Assembly: GCF_008369445.1 (NCBI RefSeq) | Contig: NZ_VTWH01000002.1 | Coordinates: forward strand, 62,001-126,000 | Source of the DNA: Aureimonas fodinaquatilis | GTDB lineage: Bacteria; Pseudomonadota; Alphaproteobacteria; Rhizobiales; Rhizobiaceae | DNA length: 64,000 bases | Direction of reading: 5' to 3' | In this document: piece after piece, positions 26,099 through 33,958 of the stretch | How the letters are laid out: each line of letters opens with the position of its first letter | Numbering within the stretch: the stretch's first letter is position 1 | Translations under genes and position numbers: made by a program | Notes under the pieces: generated by a model | What the model saw: only the letters and a program-made list of their open reading frames with translations | Told to the model about the DNA's origin: nothing | Databases searched by the model: none

Positions 26099-27040
26099 AT
26101 GTCCGATGCCTTGCGTGCGGGTATCATCCCGGCACCTGTCATGCCGTTCAACACCGATGCATCCGTCGATTGGGAAACCTTTGATCGCTATATGGTTGAA
26201 ATGGCTGATGGCGGCGCCAGCGCCATTGCCGTCAACATGGCGGCGGCAGAGGTAACAACCCTTGAACTGGAAGAGCAGGTTGAGGCGGTCAGGCGCGCAA
26301 CCAAAGCCGTTGCAGGCGCATGCCCGATTGTCGCAGGCATCGTTTCCGGTTCGACCAATGGCGCCATACGCATTGCCAGAGAAGTTGAAGATGCCGGCGC
26401 AGAGGGCATTGTCGTCTTTCCGCCATTGCCAACGTTCAGTTCCCGGCCTGTGGATGTTGCCATGGTGGTGGACCATCACGCGGCAATTGCGCAGGCTGTG
26501 AAGATGCCGGTCATTGCTTTCAACACCGGCAATGCAACTTATCCGGCGGGGACTATCAAAGCTTTGTCGGACATTCCGTCGCTGGTTGCCATCAAGGATG
26601 CGGTTTTCAACATCGAAATCACCGCCGAAATGGTGGATGAGGCGGAAGAGACCGGCAACCGCGTTGTTGTCATGACGGGGAATGATACATTCGTGCTGGA
26701 ATCTCTGATGCTTGGTTGCCCGGGCGCCTTGATTGGTTATGCAGGCACTGCAACAGCCGAACTGGTGAAAATGCAGCGCCATGTTGCGGCTGGCGAGATA
26801 ACAGAGGCGCATGAGGTCTGGACGCGTCTTGGACCGCTGGCCCGCTTTGTCTGGAGCGCACCGCTGCGCGATTATCGCCCGCGGATGAAATATGTTCTGG
26901 CGCGGCAGGGCGTTCTTCCCAACACCGTCACACGCGCGCCGCAACCGGGTATTCGAGATGCCGACAAGGCGGTTATCGACGCTCTGTTTGAGAAACATGG
27001 CTATGCCGATGCACTGTATCGCCCGCGCGGTCGCGCCTGA
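26099..27040 (+). CDS. DapA/dihydrodipicolinate synthase-family lyase with altered active site
   Basis: A 313-aa TIM-barrel Schiff-base lyase or aldolase. The Schiff-base Lys is Lys166 in VAIKDAV, matching DapA Lys161. Two usual features differ. The Y-N pair that supplies the catalytic Tyr is Phe141-Asn142 (IAFNTGN), and the carboxylate-binding GTTGE-like loop reads MAAAEVTTL (residues 47-55). Members of this superfamily cleave 2-keto-3-deoxy sugar acids, N-acetylneuraminate or hydroxybenzylidene-pyruvates. The changes suggest an unusual substrate or a non-aldol reaction. It is preceded by operator 2 and followed at 30 bp by an enoyl-CoA hydratase gene. Confidence 0.88.
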   Translation: MSDALRAGIIPAPVMPFNTDASVDWETFDRYMVEMADGGASAIAVNMAAAEVTTLELEEQVEAVRRATKAVAGACPIVAGIVSGSTNGAIRIAREVEDAGAEGIVVFPPLPTFSSRPVDVAMVVDHHAAIAQAVKMPVIAFNTGNATYPAGTIKALSDIPSLVAIKDAVFNIEITAEMVDEAEETGNRVVVMTGNDTFVLESLMLGCPGALIGYAGTATAELVKMQRHVAAGEITEAHEVWTRLGPLARFVWSAPLRDYRPRMKYVLARQGVLPNTVTRAPQPGIRDADKAVIDALFEKHGYADALYRPRGRA

Positions 27041-27070
27041 TTTTCCAATCTGCCATTCAGGAGTTGCCGC

Positions 27071-27856
27071 ATGGCCGACTTGAGCAACCACATTCTTCTT
27101 GAACGCCCGTCAAAGCATGTGGCGTTGATCCGTATTGAGCGGGGCGAAAAGCGCAATGCGCTTCACAGCTCCATGGTGATTGAGATTGGCCGCTTGCTTG
27201 GCCAATTGGAAGCCGATGATACCGTGCGCTGTGTGGTGCTGACCGGCACCGAGCAGATTTTCGCAGCCGGGGCTGATATCAAGGAAATGCTGGAGCATGG
27301 ACCATCCGGCACAGCCAACAACCCGCTTCGGGTAGCGGCATGGCGGCGGATTGAAAACTTCCCCAAGCCTGTCATCGCAGCCGTGAACGGCATTGCCTTT
27401 GGCGCTGGCAACGAGCTTGCCATGACGTGCGACTTCATCATTGCCGGTCGCAATGCTCAGTTTGGCCAGCCTGAAGTCAAGATTGGCGGCATGGCCGGGG
27501 ATGGCGGCACGCAACGCCTGCCTCGCAAAATGGGTCCGAATGTTGCGGCCTATATGCTGATGACCGGCGACCCGATCGAGGTCGAGCGCGCCTATCAACT
27601 CGGCTTTGTGGTTGAGATTTGTGAAGTGGAGCAGACAGTGGCGCGGGCTATAGCCATAGGCAACACTATTTCCGAACGCGCACCAATTGCGGTTAAAAAC
27701 ACCAAGGCATGCATTCGCACCGCAGTGGGTGCCACGCTGGAGAATGGCATTGCCTTTGAACGGGATGCGATCTGGCGCAACTCCATGACGGATGACAAGC
27801 TGGAAGGCACTCGTTCTTTCGTAGAGAAGCGCCCCCCGGTTTTCACGGGAAAGTAA
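27071..27856 (+). CDS. Enoyl-CoA hydratase/isomerase (crotonase) family protein
   Basis: A 261-aa crotonase. The oxyanion-hole segment FAAGADIKEM and both catalytic Glu of true hydratases are present: one in GAGNELAM and one 20 residues later in GQPEVK, followed by GDGGTQRL. It is therefore probably an active hydratase rather than an isomerase. AGGAG precedes the ATG by several bases. It follows the DapA-like gene and is likely cotranscribed with it. With the CoA-transferase in the divergent arm it can hydrate a CoA-activated unsaturated acid. A general beta-oxidation role is an alternative. Confidence 0.9.
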   Translation: MADLSNHILLERPSKHVALIRIERGEKRNALHSSMVIEIGRLLGQLEADDTVRCVVLTGTEQIFAAGADIKEMLEHGPSGTANNPLRVAAWRRIENFPKPVIAAVNGIAFGAGNELAMTCDFIIAGRNAQFGQPEVKIGGMAGDGGTQRLPRKMGPNVAAYMLMTGDPIEVERAYQLGFVVEICEVEQTVARAIAIGNTISERAPIAVKNTKACIRTAVGATLENGIAFERDAIWRNSMTDDKLEGTRSFVEKRPPVFTGK

Positions 27857-27922
27857 GGCCAGGCCGTTGCAACGGCAAAATTGCCCTTCCGCGGCAGTTT
27901 CTGATATAAGGCTTGGATCAAC

Positions 27923-27944
27923 GGGCGGCTGTCACAGGCCGCCC
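27923..27944 (+). terminator. Hairpin after the enoyl-CoA hydratase gene
   Basis: GGGCGGC, 8-base loop, GCCGCCC: a perfect 7-bp GC stem followed by GAATTGTTTTG. It lies 66 bp after the hydratase stop and just before dusA. It probably ends the catabolic transcript and argues that dusA begins downstream of it. Confidence 0.6.
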
Positions 27945-27979
27945 GAATTGTTTTGCGCATATATTCAGTTGACGACGCC

Positions 27980-29047
27980 GTGAGAAAATCAGTGCAACAG
28001 ACGGAAATAAAACAACAAACGGGTTGCAGCAACGTTCCGGTTTTCGCCGTGGCGCCGATGATCGACTGGACTGATAGAAATTGTCGTTTTTTTCACCGAT
28101 TGATGACGCGTCACGCAAGGCTGTTCACGGAAATGGTCGTGGATGAGGCGATTTTGCACGGTAATCGTCAGAAGTTACTGGGTTTTGATCCGGCAGAACA
28201 CCCGCTGGTGCTTCAACTGGGCGGATCCAACCCGGCAAAACTGGCAGAAGCGGCCAGAATTGCCGAACAGTTCGGCTATGACGAAATCAATCTGAATGTC
28301 GGCTGCCCCTCGGACCGGGTTCAATCCGGCACGTTTGGCGCTTGCCTGATGCTTCAGCCGGAGCTGGTGGGCGAATGCGTTGCCGCCATGCACAATGCCG
28401 TTGCCGTGCCGGTAACCGTTAAATGTCGCATCGGTGTGGATGATCAGGATCCCGAACCGGCTTTGGACAATCTGGCAGATGCGGTGTTTGATGCCGGTAG
28501 CGCCGGCATCTGGGTGCATGCCCGCAAAGCCTGGCTTAAAGGTCTGAGCCCAAAGGAAAACCGTGAAATCCCTCCGCTGGACTACACACGCGTAACCCGC
28601 TTGAAACAGCGATACCCCGCGCGATTTGTCGGCATTAACGGAGGCATTGCCAATGTTGCTGCTGCGCAACCTCATTTGCAACATCTGGACGGGGTGATGC
28701 TGGGCCGTGCTGCCTATCATGACCCCGCTGATCTGTTGAATGTGGATCCGCTGTTGTTCGGGCGGAAAGCGCCCGTGGCCGGACTGGCCGACGTGGTGAT
28801 GCAGATGGCGGATTATGCCGCGCACCATATTGCCAATGGCGGCAAGCTGGGGCAGGTGACACGGCATATGCTGGGCCTGTTCAATGGCCGCCCCGGTGCG
28901 CGGCAGTGGCGCCAGATCCTGTCACAGGCGGCCTATGCGCCAGGTGCCAGCCCGGCGCTGTTGCTGGAGGCCATGGCGAAGGTGCAGTTTGCCGGCAATG
29001 AGGCGTCAATCGGTGAGAATGAGCCTGTCGCCGCGGAACTCGACTGA
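27980..29047 (+). CDS. dusA: tRNA-dihydrouridine(20/20a) synthase DusA
   Basis: FMN- and NADPH-dependent enzyme reducing uridine 20/20a in the tRNA D-loop. Family hallmarks are FAVAPMIDWTDRNCRFFHR near the N terminus, the catalytic Cys in NLNVGCPSDRVQSG, VKCRIGVDDQD, and HARKAWLKGLSPKENREIPP, which is diagnostic for DusA over DusB/C. The frame extends upstream to a TTG at 27953, but a terminator-like hairpin ends at 27944. GTG at 27980, or at 27992, gives a normal-length N terminus, so 27980 is used with low certainty. The 3' end overlaps the convergent protease gene by 42 bp. Confidence 0.92.
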   Translation: MRKSVQQTEIKQQTGCSNVPVFAVAPMIDWTDRNCRFFHRLMTRHARLFTEMVVDEAILHGNRQKLLGFDPAEHPLVLQLGGSNPAKLAEAARIAEQFGYDEINLNVGCPSDRVQSGTFGACLMLQPELVGECVAAMHNAVAVPVTVKCRIGVDDQDPEPALDNLADAVFDAGSAGIWVHARKAWLKGLSPKENREIPPLDYTRVTRLKQRYPARFVGINGGIANVAAAQPHLQHLDGVMLGRAAYHDPADLLNVDPLLFGRKAPVAGLADVVMQMADYAAHHIANGGKLGQVTRHMLGLFNGRPGARQWRQILSQAAYAPGASPALLLEAMAKVQFAGNEASIGENEPVAAELD

Positions 29048-29713
29048 AGCGAGCTGCCCCAGAAAGCTCATGCCCAATAAAGCCATGCCAATGCCGTCAC
29101 CGTCGGTGACCAGCGCATTGACATTGCGCCGGGTGATGGGGCCGATCGACACTGTGTCGAGCCGGATCAGCGCTGCAGATGCTATGCCATTGGCCGTGCG
29201 CACCTGCGCTGTGTAGGAAAGGCTGTCAGGGTCAACACCAATCCTGCGAGCCATTTCCCTGTCAAAAGCAATGGTGCTTGCGCCGGTATCAACCAGAAAC
29301 GAAACGTCCACACCATTGACCTGACCATTAACATTGAAATGCCTGTCAAAACCCCGCGCAACGGAAATCTGCTGCTGACCATCGACCGTGCTGACAACGT
29401 TGCGACCCGGCACAAGCGCTCCGAGCATACGTTGCCCGACCGATTCAAACTCCGATGAAAATGTGTAGCCCATGATCAGAACCGCAAATGCACACACCCA
29501 TAAAAGTGCGCTGCGAACGGCCTGGGCAAAGTGGCCGCGAAACATGAACAGCATGGAAGTGCCAAGCACGGCGCCAATGGCTCCCAGATAAACAAGCTGG
29601 GCAAAATCATCGGCTGGCAAACCAGCCACCTGCCCATCCGTATCCAGCACCAGTACCAGAGCCGCCAGCCCCAGAATTGCAAGGATAAAGATCAAAATCG
29701 TGCTGTTTCTCAT
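29006..29713 (-). CDS. Membrane-anchored retropepsin-like aspartic protease (TIGR02281 type)
   Basis: A 235-aa protein with three hydrophobic segments (about residues 4-22, 40-58 and 68-84) and a C-terminal retropepsin-like domain. The active-site motif is VDTGAS with Asp142, followed by an ALLGMSFLGQL flap-end region typical of the clan AA family found in alphaproteobacteria. These proteases act as dimers; the domain is probably periplasmic. Physiological targets are unknown. The last 42 bp overlap the dusA 3' end on the other strand. Confidence 0.85.
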   Translation of the reverse strand: MRNSTILIFILAILGLAALVLVLDTDGQVAGLPADDFAQLVYLGAIGAVLGTSMLFMFRGHFAQAVRSALLWVCAFAVLIMGYTFSSEFESVGQRMLGALVPGRNVVSTVDGQQQISVARGFDRHFNVNGQVNGVDVSFLVDTGASTIAFDREMARRIGVDPDSLSYTAQVRTANGIASAALIRLDTVSIGPITRRNVNALVTDGDGIGMALLGMSFLGQLASVEFRGDRLILTD

Positions 29714-29870
29714 TCAGGTCTATCCATGAGCAAAGCTGAATTAAAAATGGACGCGACCCTTGCAGGAAGCGAACGGAACAATGATCATGAAATGCAATAA
29801 CCTTTTGTCAGCACCATGCCTGATTGCATATAGGTTACGAAGAGCAATTTCGGTATATGTGTGGTGGATT

Positions 29871-29945
29871 TTGCGCAAGCCATGGATGTAGCGCAAAGGC
29901 TTGCCAAGGTGAGCGCGGTTTTGAAACGTATCCGGACTTGCGCAA
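29871..29945. promoter_or_regulatory. Two TTGCGCAA palindromes upstream of the Lrp-type gene
   Basis: Perfect 8-bp palindromes TTGCGCAA at 29871-29878 and 29938-29945, 67 bp apart, with a related GCGCAA near 29890. They lie within 130 bp upstream of the Lrp/AsnC gene. Lrp-type regulators often bind several phased sites and autoregulate. The 286-bp region holds no gene that I can support. Confidence 0.35.
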
Positions 29946-29999
29946 GTGGTCTGACCATAGCACAAGAAGGTTCCTGATTTCGCGTATATGGGACAGTAG

Positions 30000-30485
30000 A
30001 TGGATAGGCTCGACAAAAAGATACTGAGACTGCTTCAGGAAGATGCCACTCTGGCGGTTGCTGATGTTGCCAAGCGTGTCGGGCTTTCCACCACACCCTG
30101 CTGGCGGCGCATTCAGAAACTTGAGGAAGAGGGCGTTATCAAGCGGCGCGTTGCCATTCTGGACCCGCAGAAGATCAACGCCCGCGTTACGGTGTTTGTT
30201 GCCGTGCGCACCTCATCACACTCCAATGAATGGCTGCTGCGCTTTTCCGAAATCGTAGCTGAATTTCCCGAAGTGATCGAATTTTACCGGATGAGCGGTG
30301 ATATTGACTATCTGCTGCGGGTGGTCGTGCCGGATATTGCCGCTTATGACGCCTTCTACAAACGTCTGATCACCAAAATCGACATTCGTGACGTGTCGTC
30401 ATCTTTTGCGATGGAGCAGATCAAATACACGACGCAGATGCCGCTGGACTATCTGATACTGGACAAGGAACAGCGCGATATCTGA
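30000..30485 (+). CDS. Lrp/AsnC-family transcriptional regulator
   Basis: A 161-aa regulator of the feast/famine family. The N-terminal helix-turn-helix is seen in ILRLLQEDATLAVADVAKRV and GLSTTPCWRRIQKLEEEGVI. The C-terminal RAM/AsnC ligand domain includes GDIDYLLRVVVPD. Members sense amino acids and control amino-acid metabolism or transport. Its target is unclear. It is divergent from the aspartic protease gene, and the hydroxyacid dehydrogenase gene faces it from the right. Confidence 0.92.
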   Translation: MDRLDKKILRLLQEDATLAVADVAKRVGLSTTPCWRRIQKLEEEGVIKRRVAILDPQKINARVTVFVAVRTSSHSNEWLLRFSEIVAEFPEVIEFYRMSGDIDYLLRVVVPDIAAYDAFYKRLITKIDIRDVSSSFAMEQIKYTTQMPLDYLILDKEQRDI

Positions 30486-30546
30486 AAGCGCAGATGCGCG
30501 CATGGCTGACCACTGAGGTCAGCCATGCGAATTCATGCGCGGGGTT

Positions 30547-31416
30547 TCAGCGCTCAAGCCGTGCCAGAAGGGACGAGGTGTCCCAACGCGACCCGCCCAT
30601 CGCAATCACTTCACCATAAAACTGGTCAATCAAGGCTGTAATTGGCAGCGTGGAGCCATTAGCCCTTGCCTCCTCAAGGCAGATTCCAAGGTCCTTGCGC
30701 ATCCACTCAGCCGCGAAACCAAACTCATATTGCTGAGCGATCATGGTTTTATGCCGGTTCTCCATCTGCCACGAACCCGCTGCGCCCTTCGAGATGACCT
30801 CGATGACCTTCTGAATGTCCAGCCCGGCATTGCGGCCAAACTGCACGGCCTCCGCCAGACCTTGCACCAGACCTGCAATGCAAATCTGGTTCATCATCTT
30901 GGCCAGTTGCCCACTGCCTGCCGGCCCCATCAAACCCACCATGCGTGCGTAAGCGTCAATGACCGGGCGCGCTTCGTTGAAGTCGGCTTCCTCGCCGCCA
31001 ACCATGACCGTCAGCACGCCGTTTTCCGCACCAGCCTGTCCACCTGAAACGGGAGCATCCAGAAAACGCCCGCCGGCTGCACGCACCGCCTCGTCCAGTT
31101 CACGCGCCATAAGCGCAGAGGCTGTTGTGTTGTCGATAAGAATAGCGCCGGGCTTCAGAGCTGCCAGAATACCATCCGGACCGTATGTGACCGAGCGGAT
31201 GTCGTCATCATTGCCCACGCACATGAACACAAAATCTGCATCTGCAGCCGCCTTGGCTGGTGTTGCTTCTGCGGAGCCTGAAAACTCGCCAGCCCATTTT
31301 TCGGCCTTCGCCAATGTCCGGTTGTAAACTGTAACATCATGACCGCCCTTGCGTTTCAGATGTCCGGCCATTGGATAGCCCATGACGCCCAGGCCGATGA
31401 ATGCAACTTTTGCCAT
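30547..31416 (-). CDS. NAD(P)-dependent beta-hydroxyacid dehydrogenase
   Basis: A 289-aa member of the 3-hydroxyisobutyrate/tartronate-semialdehyde reductase family. It shows the N-terminal GLGVMGYPMAGHL dinucleotide motif, the substrate-binding DAPVSGGQAGA (residues 120-130), the catalytic Lys173 in GQLAKMMNQ, and Asn177. The substrate could be 3-hydroxyisobutyrate, tartronate semialdehyde or succinic semialdehyde; motifs do not decide. It stands alone between two regulators, Lrp and TetR, and is divergent from the latter across 232 bp without another gene. Confidence 0.9.
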   Translation of the reverse strand: MAKVAFIGLGVMGYPMAGHLKRKGGHDVTVYNRTLAKAEKWAGEFSGSAEATPAKAAADADFVFMCVGNDDDIRSVTYGPDGILAALKPGAILIDNTTASALMARELDEAVRAAGGRFLDAPVSGGQAGAENGVLTVMVGGEEADFNEARPVIDAYARMVGLMGPAGSGQLAKMMNQICIAGLVQGLAEAVQFGRNAGLDIQKVIEVISKGAAGSWQMENRHKTMIAQQYEFGFAAEWMRKDLGICLEEARANGSTLPITALIDQFYGEVIAMGGSRWDTSSLLARLER

Positions 31417-31648
31417 TTTTTACTTTCCAGACTGCTCTTGTTACCCACACTCAGTCTATGTTTAGCAACAGTTTTGCGTCATCTGCCAGTGCGGTCATGA
31501 AAATTTCGATGATCGATTGAGCATCATGGGAATTATTGAAATACAGATTAAGCATTACATTCTATGCACTTTCATTTGCCAAATGTCATGATATGCTTTT
31601 ACCGCAGGTATCAGGCCGACTGAACGTTTCAATGTCGGGGACAATGCA

Positions 31649-32272
31649 ATGGAAAATCCGGTTTTAAGCTCGGATGCATTGCGCCAACGCATTCTTGCTA
31701 GTGCAACCAAACTTTTTATGGTTCGCGGGTTTCAGGAAACCAGCATAGAGGAAATTGCGCGCGACGCAGCCACAACCAAACGGTCTCTGTATTCTCGATA
31801 CGCCTCGAAGATGAAACTTTTCGAGGACGTGGTGCACAATGTGCTGAAGACCATTTCTCCACGCGATTTTGTCAGGCCGCGATCAGATGGCGTGGAACAA
31901 AGGTTGACCGAGCTGGGGCACTACATTGTCAGACTGTGCTTCCAGCCTTCATCTCGCGACTGTTTCAGAATCATGCTGGCGGAATCGTGGAAATTTCCTG
32001 AAATTGCCAATCTTTGGTTTCGATTGACAGTGACCCTGCGCGATGTGGTGCAGAAGGTTTTGGATGTGGCTGTTCGTTACGGCGAACTGTGCCCCGGCAA
32101 CAACAAGGTTCGCGCGGGGCAATTTCTTGCTCTGGTTGCCACTGAGCCAATGCGGCTGGCTCTAAGCTCCGAGTTCCGGCTGGTTTTCACTTCGGAGCAT
32201 GAAAGGCATGTTCAGCAATGCGTGGAGCTGTTTCTTCATGGATGCAGTTCACACAGCAGGAAGCTGAAATAG
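31649..32272 (+). CDS. TetR/AcrR-family transcriptional regulator
   Basis: A 207-aa regulator. The helix-turn-helix is at residues 12-58 (ILASATKLFMVRGFQETSIE, then TTKRSLYSRYASKMKLF), and a helical ligand domain ends in a cysteine-containing tail. GGGGA precedes the ATG. It is divergent from the hydroxyacid dehydrogenase, its most likely target. It ends 3 bp before the convergent permease gene. The AT-rich 232-bp upstream region presumably holds both promoters, but I see no clear operator. Confidence 0.88.
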   Translation: MENPVLSSDALRQRILASATKLFMVRGFQETSIEEIARDAATTKRSLYSRYASKMKLFEDVVHNVLKTISPRDFVRPRSDGVEQRLTELGHYIVRLCFQPSSRDCFRIMLAESWKFPEIANLWFRLTVTLRDVVQKVLDVAVRYGELCPGNNKVRAGQFLALVATEPMRLALSSEFRLVFTSEHERHVQQCVELFLHGCSSHSRKLK

Positions 32273-32275
32273 CGC

Positions 32276-33067
32276 TTACCGAACGAGGTGCCGCGTCAGC
32301 CTGCGTTCCGCCAGAACCGTGAGATTGCGGATTGTTTCCACGATCAGGAGATAAATCACCGCTGCCCAGACATAGGTTTGAAAATCATAAGTCTGGCTAT
32401 AGGCACGACGGGTGACGCCGAACAGATCAAACACAGTGACGATGGCAATAATGGCTGATGATTTGACCATGAGTATCAGCTCATTGGCATAGGGTCGCAG
32501 CGCCACCATCATCGCCTGAGGCAGAATGACTTTGAAAAATGCGATGACGGGTGGAATGCCCAGTGACCGCGCACCCTCCCATTGCCCGCGGGCAACGCCC
32601 TGAATGGCGCCTCGCAGGATTTCCGCTTGATAGGCCGCGGTGTTCAACACCATTGCCAATACGGCGCAGTACCAGGGGTCACGGAAAAACCACCAGAGGC
32701 CAACGGTTTCAAACTCTGCACGAAAACTGCCCAGGCCATAATAGATCAGGAATATTTGCGCGATAAACGGCGTTCCACGGAAAAAATTGACAAATCCGGA
32801 GGCGGTGCCCCGCGCTATCCTGTTGGTTGAGAGGCGACCAAAGGCCACGGGAACCGAAAGCGCCGCACCGATGACAAATGACACCGCAACGAATTTGACG
32901 GTGATGTACAGGCCTGACAGATAGCGTTCGCCATAGCGCTCGACGAGCGCCGGATTGTACACACTGAACAAATAGTAGATCAGTCCGGCAGCGGCCGCCG
33001 CCCAGAAACCCATTGCCAGTATTCCGGCCAGCCCCGGCCGGTTGGTTGTCGCGCTGGCCGCCTTCAT
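32276..33067 (-). CDS. Polar amino acid ABC transporter permease (HisM-like)
   Basis: A 263-aa inner-membrane permease of the His/Glu/Gln/Arg importer family. The EAA-type loop is in GQWEGARSLGIPPVIAFFKVILPQ. About five hydrophobic segments are visible. The ATG at 33067 overlaps the TGA of the upstream permease gene (ATGA), so the start 27 bp upstream is rejected. It pairs with the adjacent permease and with the binding protein at 33959. No ATPase gene is present in this cluster. Confidence 0.9.
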   Translation of the reverse strand: MKAASATTNRPGLAGILAMGFWAAAAAGLIYYLFSVYNPALVERYGERYLSGLYITVKFVAVSFVIGAALSVPVAFGRLSTNRIARGTASGFVNFFRGTPFIAQIFLIYYGLGSFRAEFETVGLWWFFRDPWYCAVLAMVLNTAAYQAEILRGAIQGVARGQWEGARSLGIPPVIAFFKVILPQAMMVALRPYANELILMVKSSAIIAIVTVFDLFGVTRRAYSQTYDFQTYVWAAVIYLLIVETIRNLTVLAERRLTRHLVR

Positions 33068-33774
33068 CGTGCTGCCTCCCCACGGCGGGTCCATTGCTCA
33101 ATACGGGAGATGCCGATGCCCGAAACAAAAGTAAGGATGAGAAAAAGCACGCAGGCCAGCGAGAAAAACAGGAAAGGTTCCCGCGTGACGCGCGCCGCCA
33201 CTCCGGTTTGGCGCATGATATCGGCAAGCCCGATAACGGAAACCAGCGCTGTATCCTTCAGAAGGTTTTGCCAGCAGTTGGACAGTCCGGGCAGAGCATG
33301 GCGCATCAATTGCGGAAAAACGATCTTGTAGCCAATGGCAAAGCGATGCATGCCCAGCGCCCGACCGGCCTCTGCCTGCCCAGGCGAAATGGCCTGGAAG
33401 GCCGAAAGAAAAACTTCCGATGCAAAGGCCGAAAACACCAGTCCAAGTGCGATCATGCCCGAAACGAAGCTGGATAAGGTCAAAGCCGGAAGACCGGTTG
33501 CTCCGGTCATGGCATTGATGAGAGATTGCCCACCATAATAAACCAGAAACAGCGTCAGCAATTCCGGTAGTCCGCGAAAAATAGTCGTGTAGATATTGGC
33601 CGAAAGCCGAAGCGCCGGGTCTGCGCTGCGCTTGGCCAGCGCCATGGCAAGCCCGCCCGCTATGCCAACCGGCAAGGTGGCAAGCGAAAGCGACACTGTC
33701 ACCAGAACGCCACCGATAATTTCATCGCCCCAGCCCGCATCGCCATAGGCAAGCAGCGACAAAAGCTCTGTCAT
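33064..33774 (-). CDS. Polar amino acid ABC transporter permease (HisQ-like)
   Basis: A 236-aa permease with hydrophobic segments typical of HisQ/ArtQ. The EAA-type loop reads EAGRALGMHRFAIGYKIVFPQ in part. It is the first permease after the binding-protein gene; 184 bp separate them, and a strong hairpin in that gap may set the level of permease mRNA relative to the binding protein. It ends overlapping the HisM-like gene by 4 bp. Confidence 0.9.
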   Translation of the reverse strand: MTELLSLLAYGDAGWGDEIIGGVLVTVSLSLATLPVGIAGGLAMALAKRSADPALRLSANIYTTIFRGLPELLTLFLVYYGGQSLINAMTGATGLPALTLSSFVSGMIALGLVFSAFASEVFLSAFQAISPGQAEAGRALGMHRFAIGYKIVFPQLMRHALPGLSNCWQNLLKDTALVSVIGLADIMRQTGVAARVTREPFLFFSLACVLFLILTFVSGIGISRIEQWTRRGEAAR

Positions 33775-33881
33775 GAACGGCCCTCTTTGGCGGTGCTCCG
33801 CAGAGCTGCCGGTTTATGCTGATTTCCAAACCTTCAGGCCCGAACTCTGGCGAGCTGACCTGAAAACCCTGCCTGCTACAA

Positions 33882-33912
33882 ATTTCCGGTGCAGCAATGC
33901 TACACCGGAAAT
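33882..33912 (-). terminator. Hairpin between binding-protein and permease genes
   Basis: ATTTCCGGTG and CACCGGAAAT form a perfect 10-bp stem, with an inner AGC/GCT pairing across the 11-base loop. It lies 47 bp after the binding-protein stop and has no clear T-tract, so it is better seen as an mRNA-stabilising or attenuating structure than a full terminator. Such intercistronic stems commonly keep binding-protein mRNA in excess of permease mRNA. Confidence 0.6.
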
Positions 33913-33958
33913 CAGCAATATCAATCAATTAGAATATTTTTCTAAGGTCTTGGCAGGC

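Noticed and set aside
27953-27979. TTG start for dusA at 27953
   Set aside because: It would begin nine bases after a terminator-like hairpin and add residues without similarity to DusA N termini; GTG at 27980 or 27992 is more reasonable.
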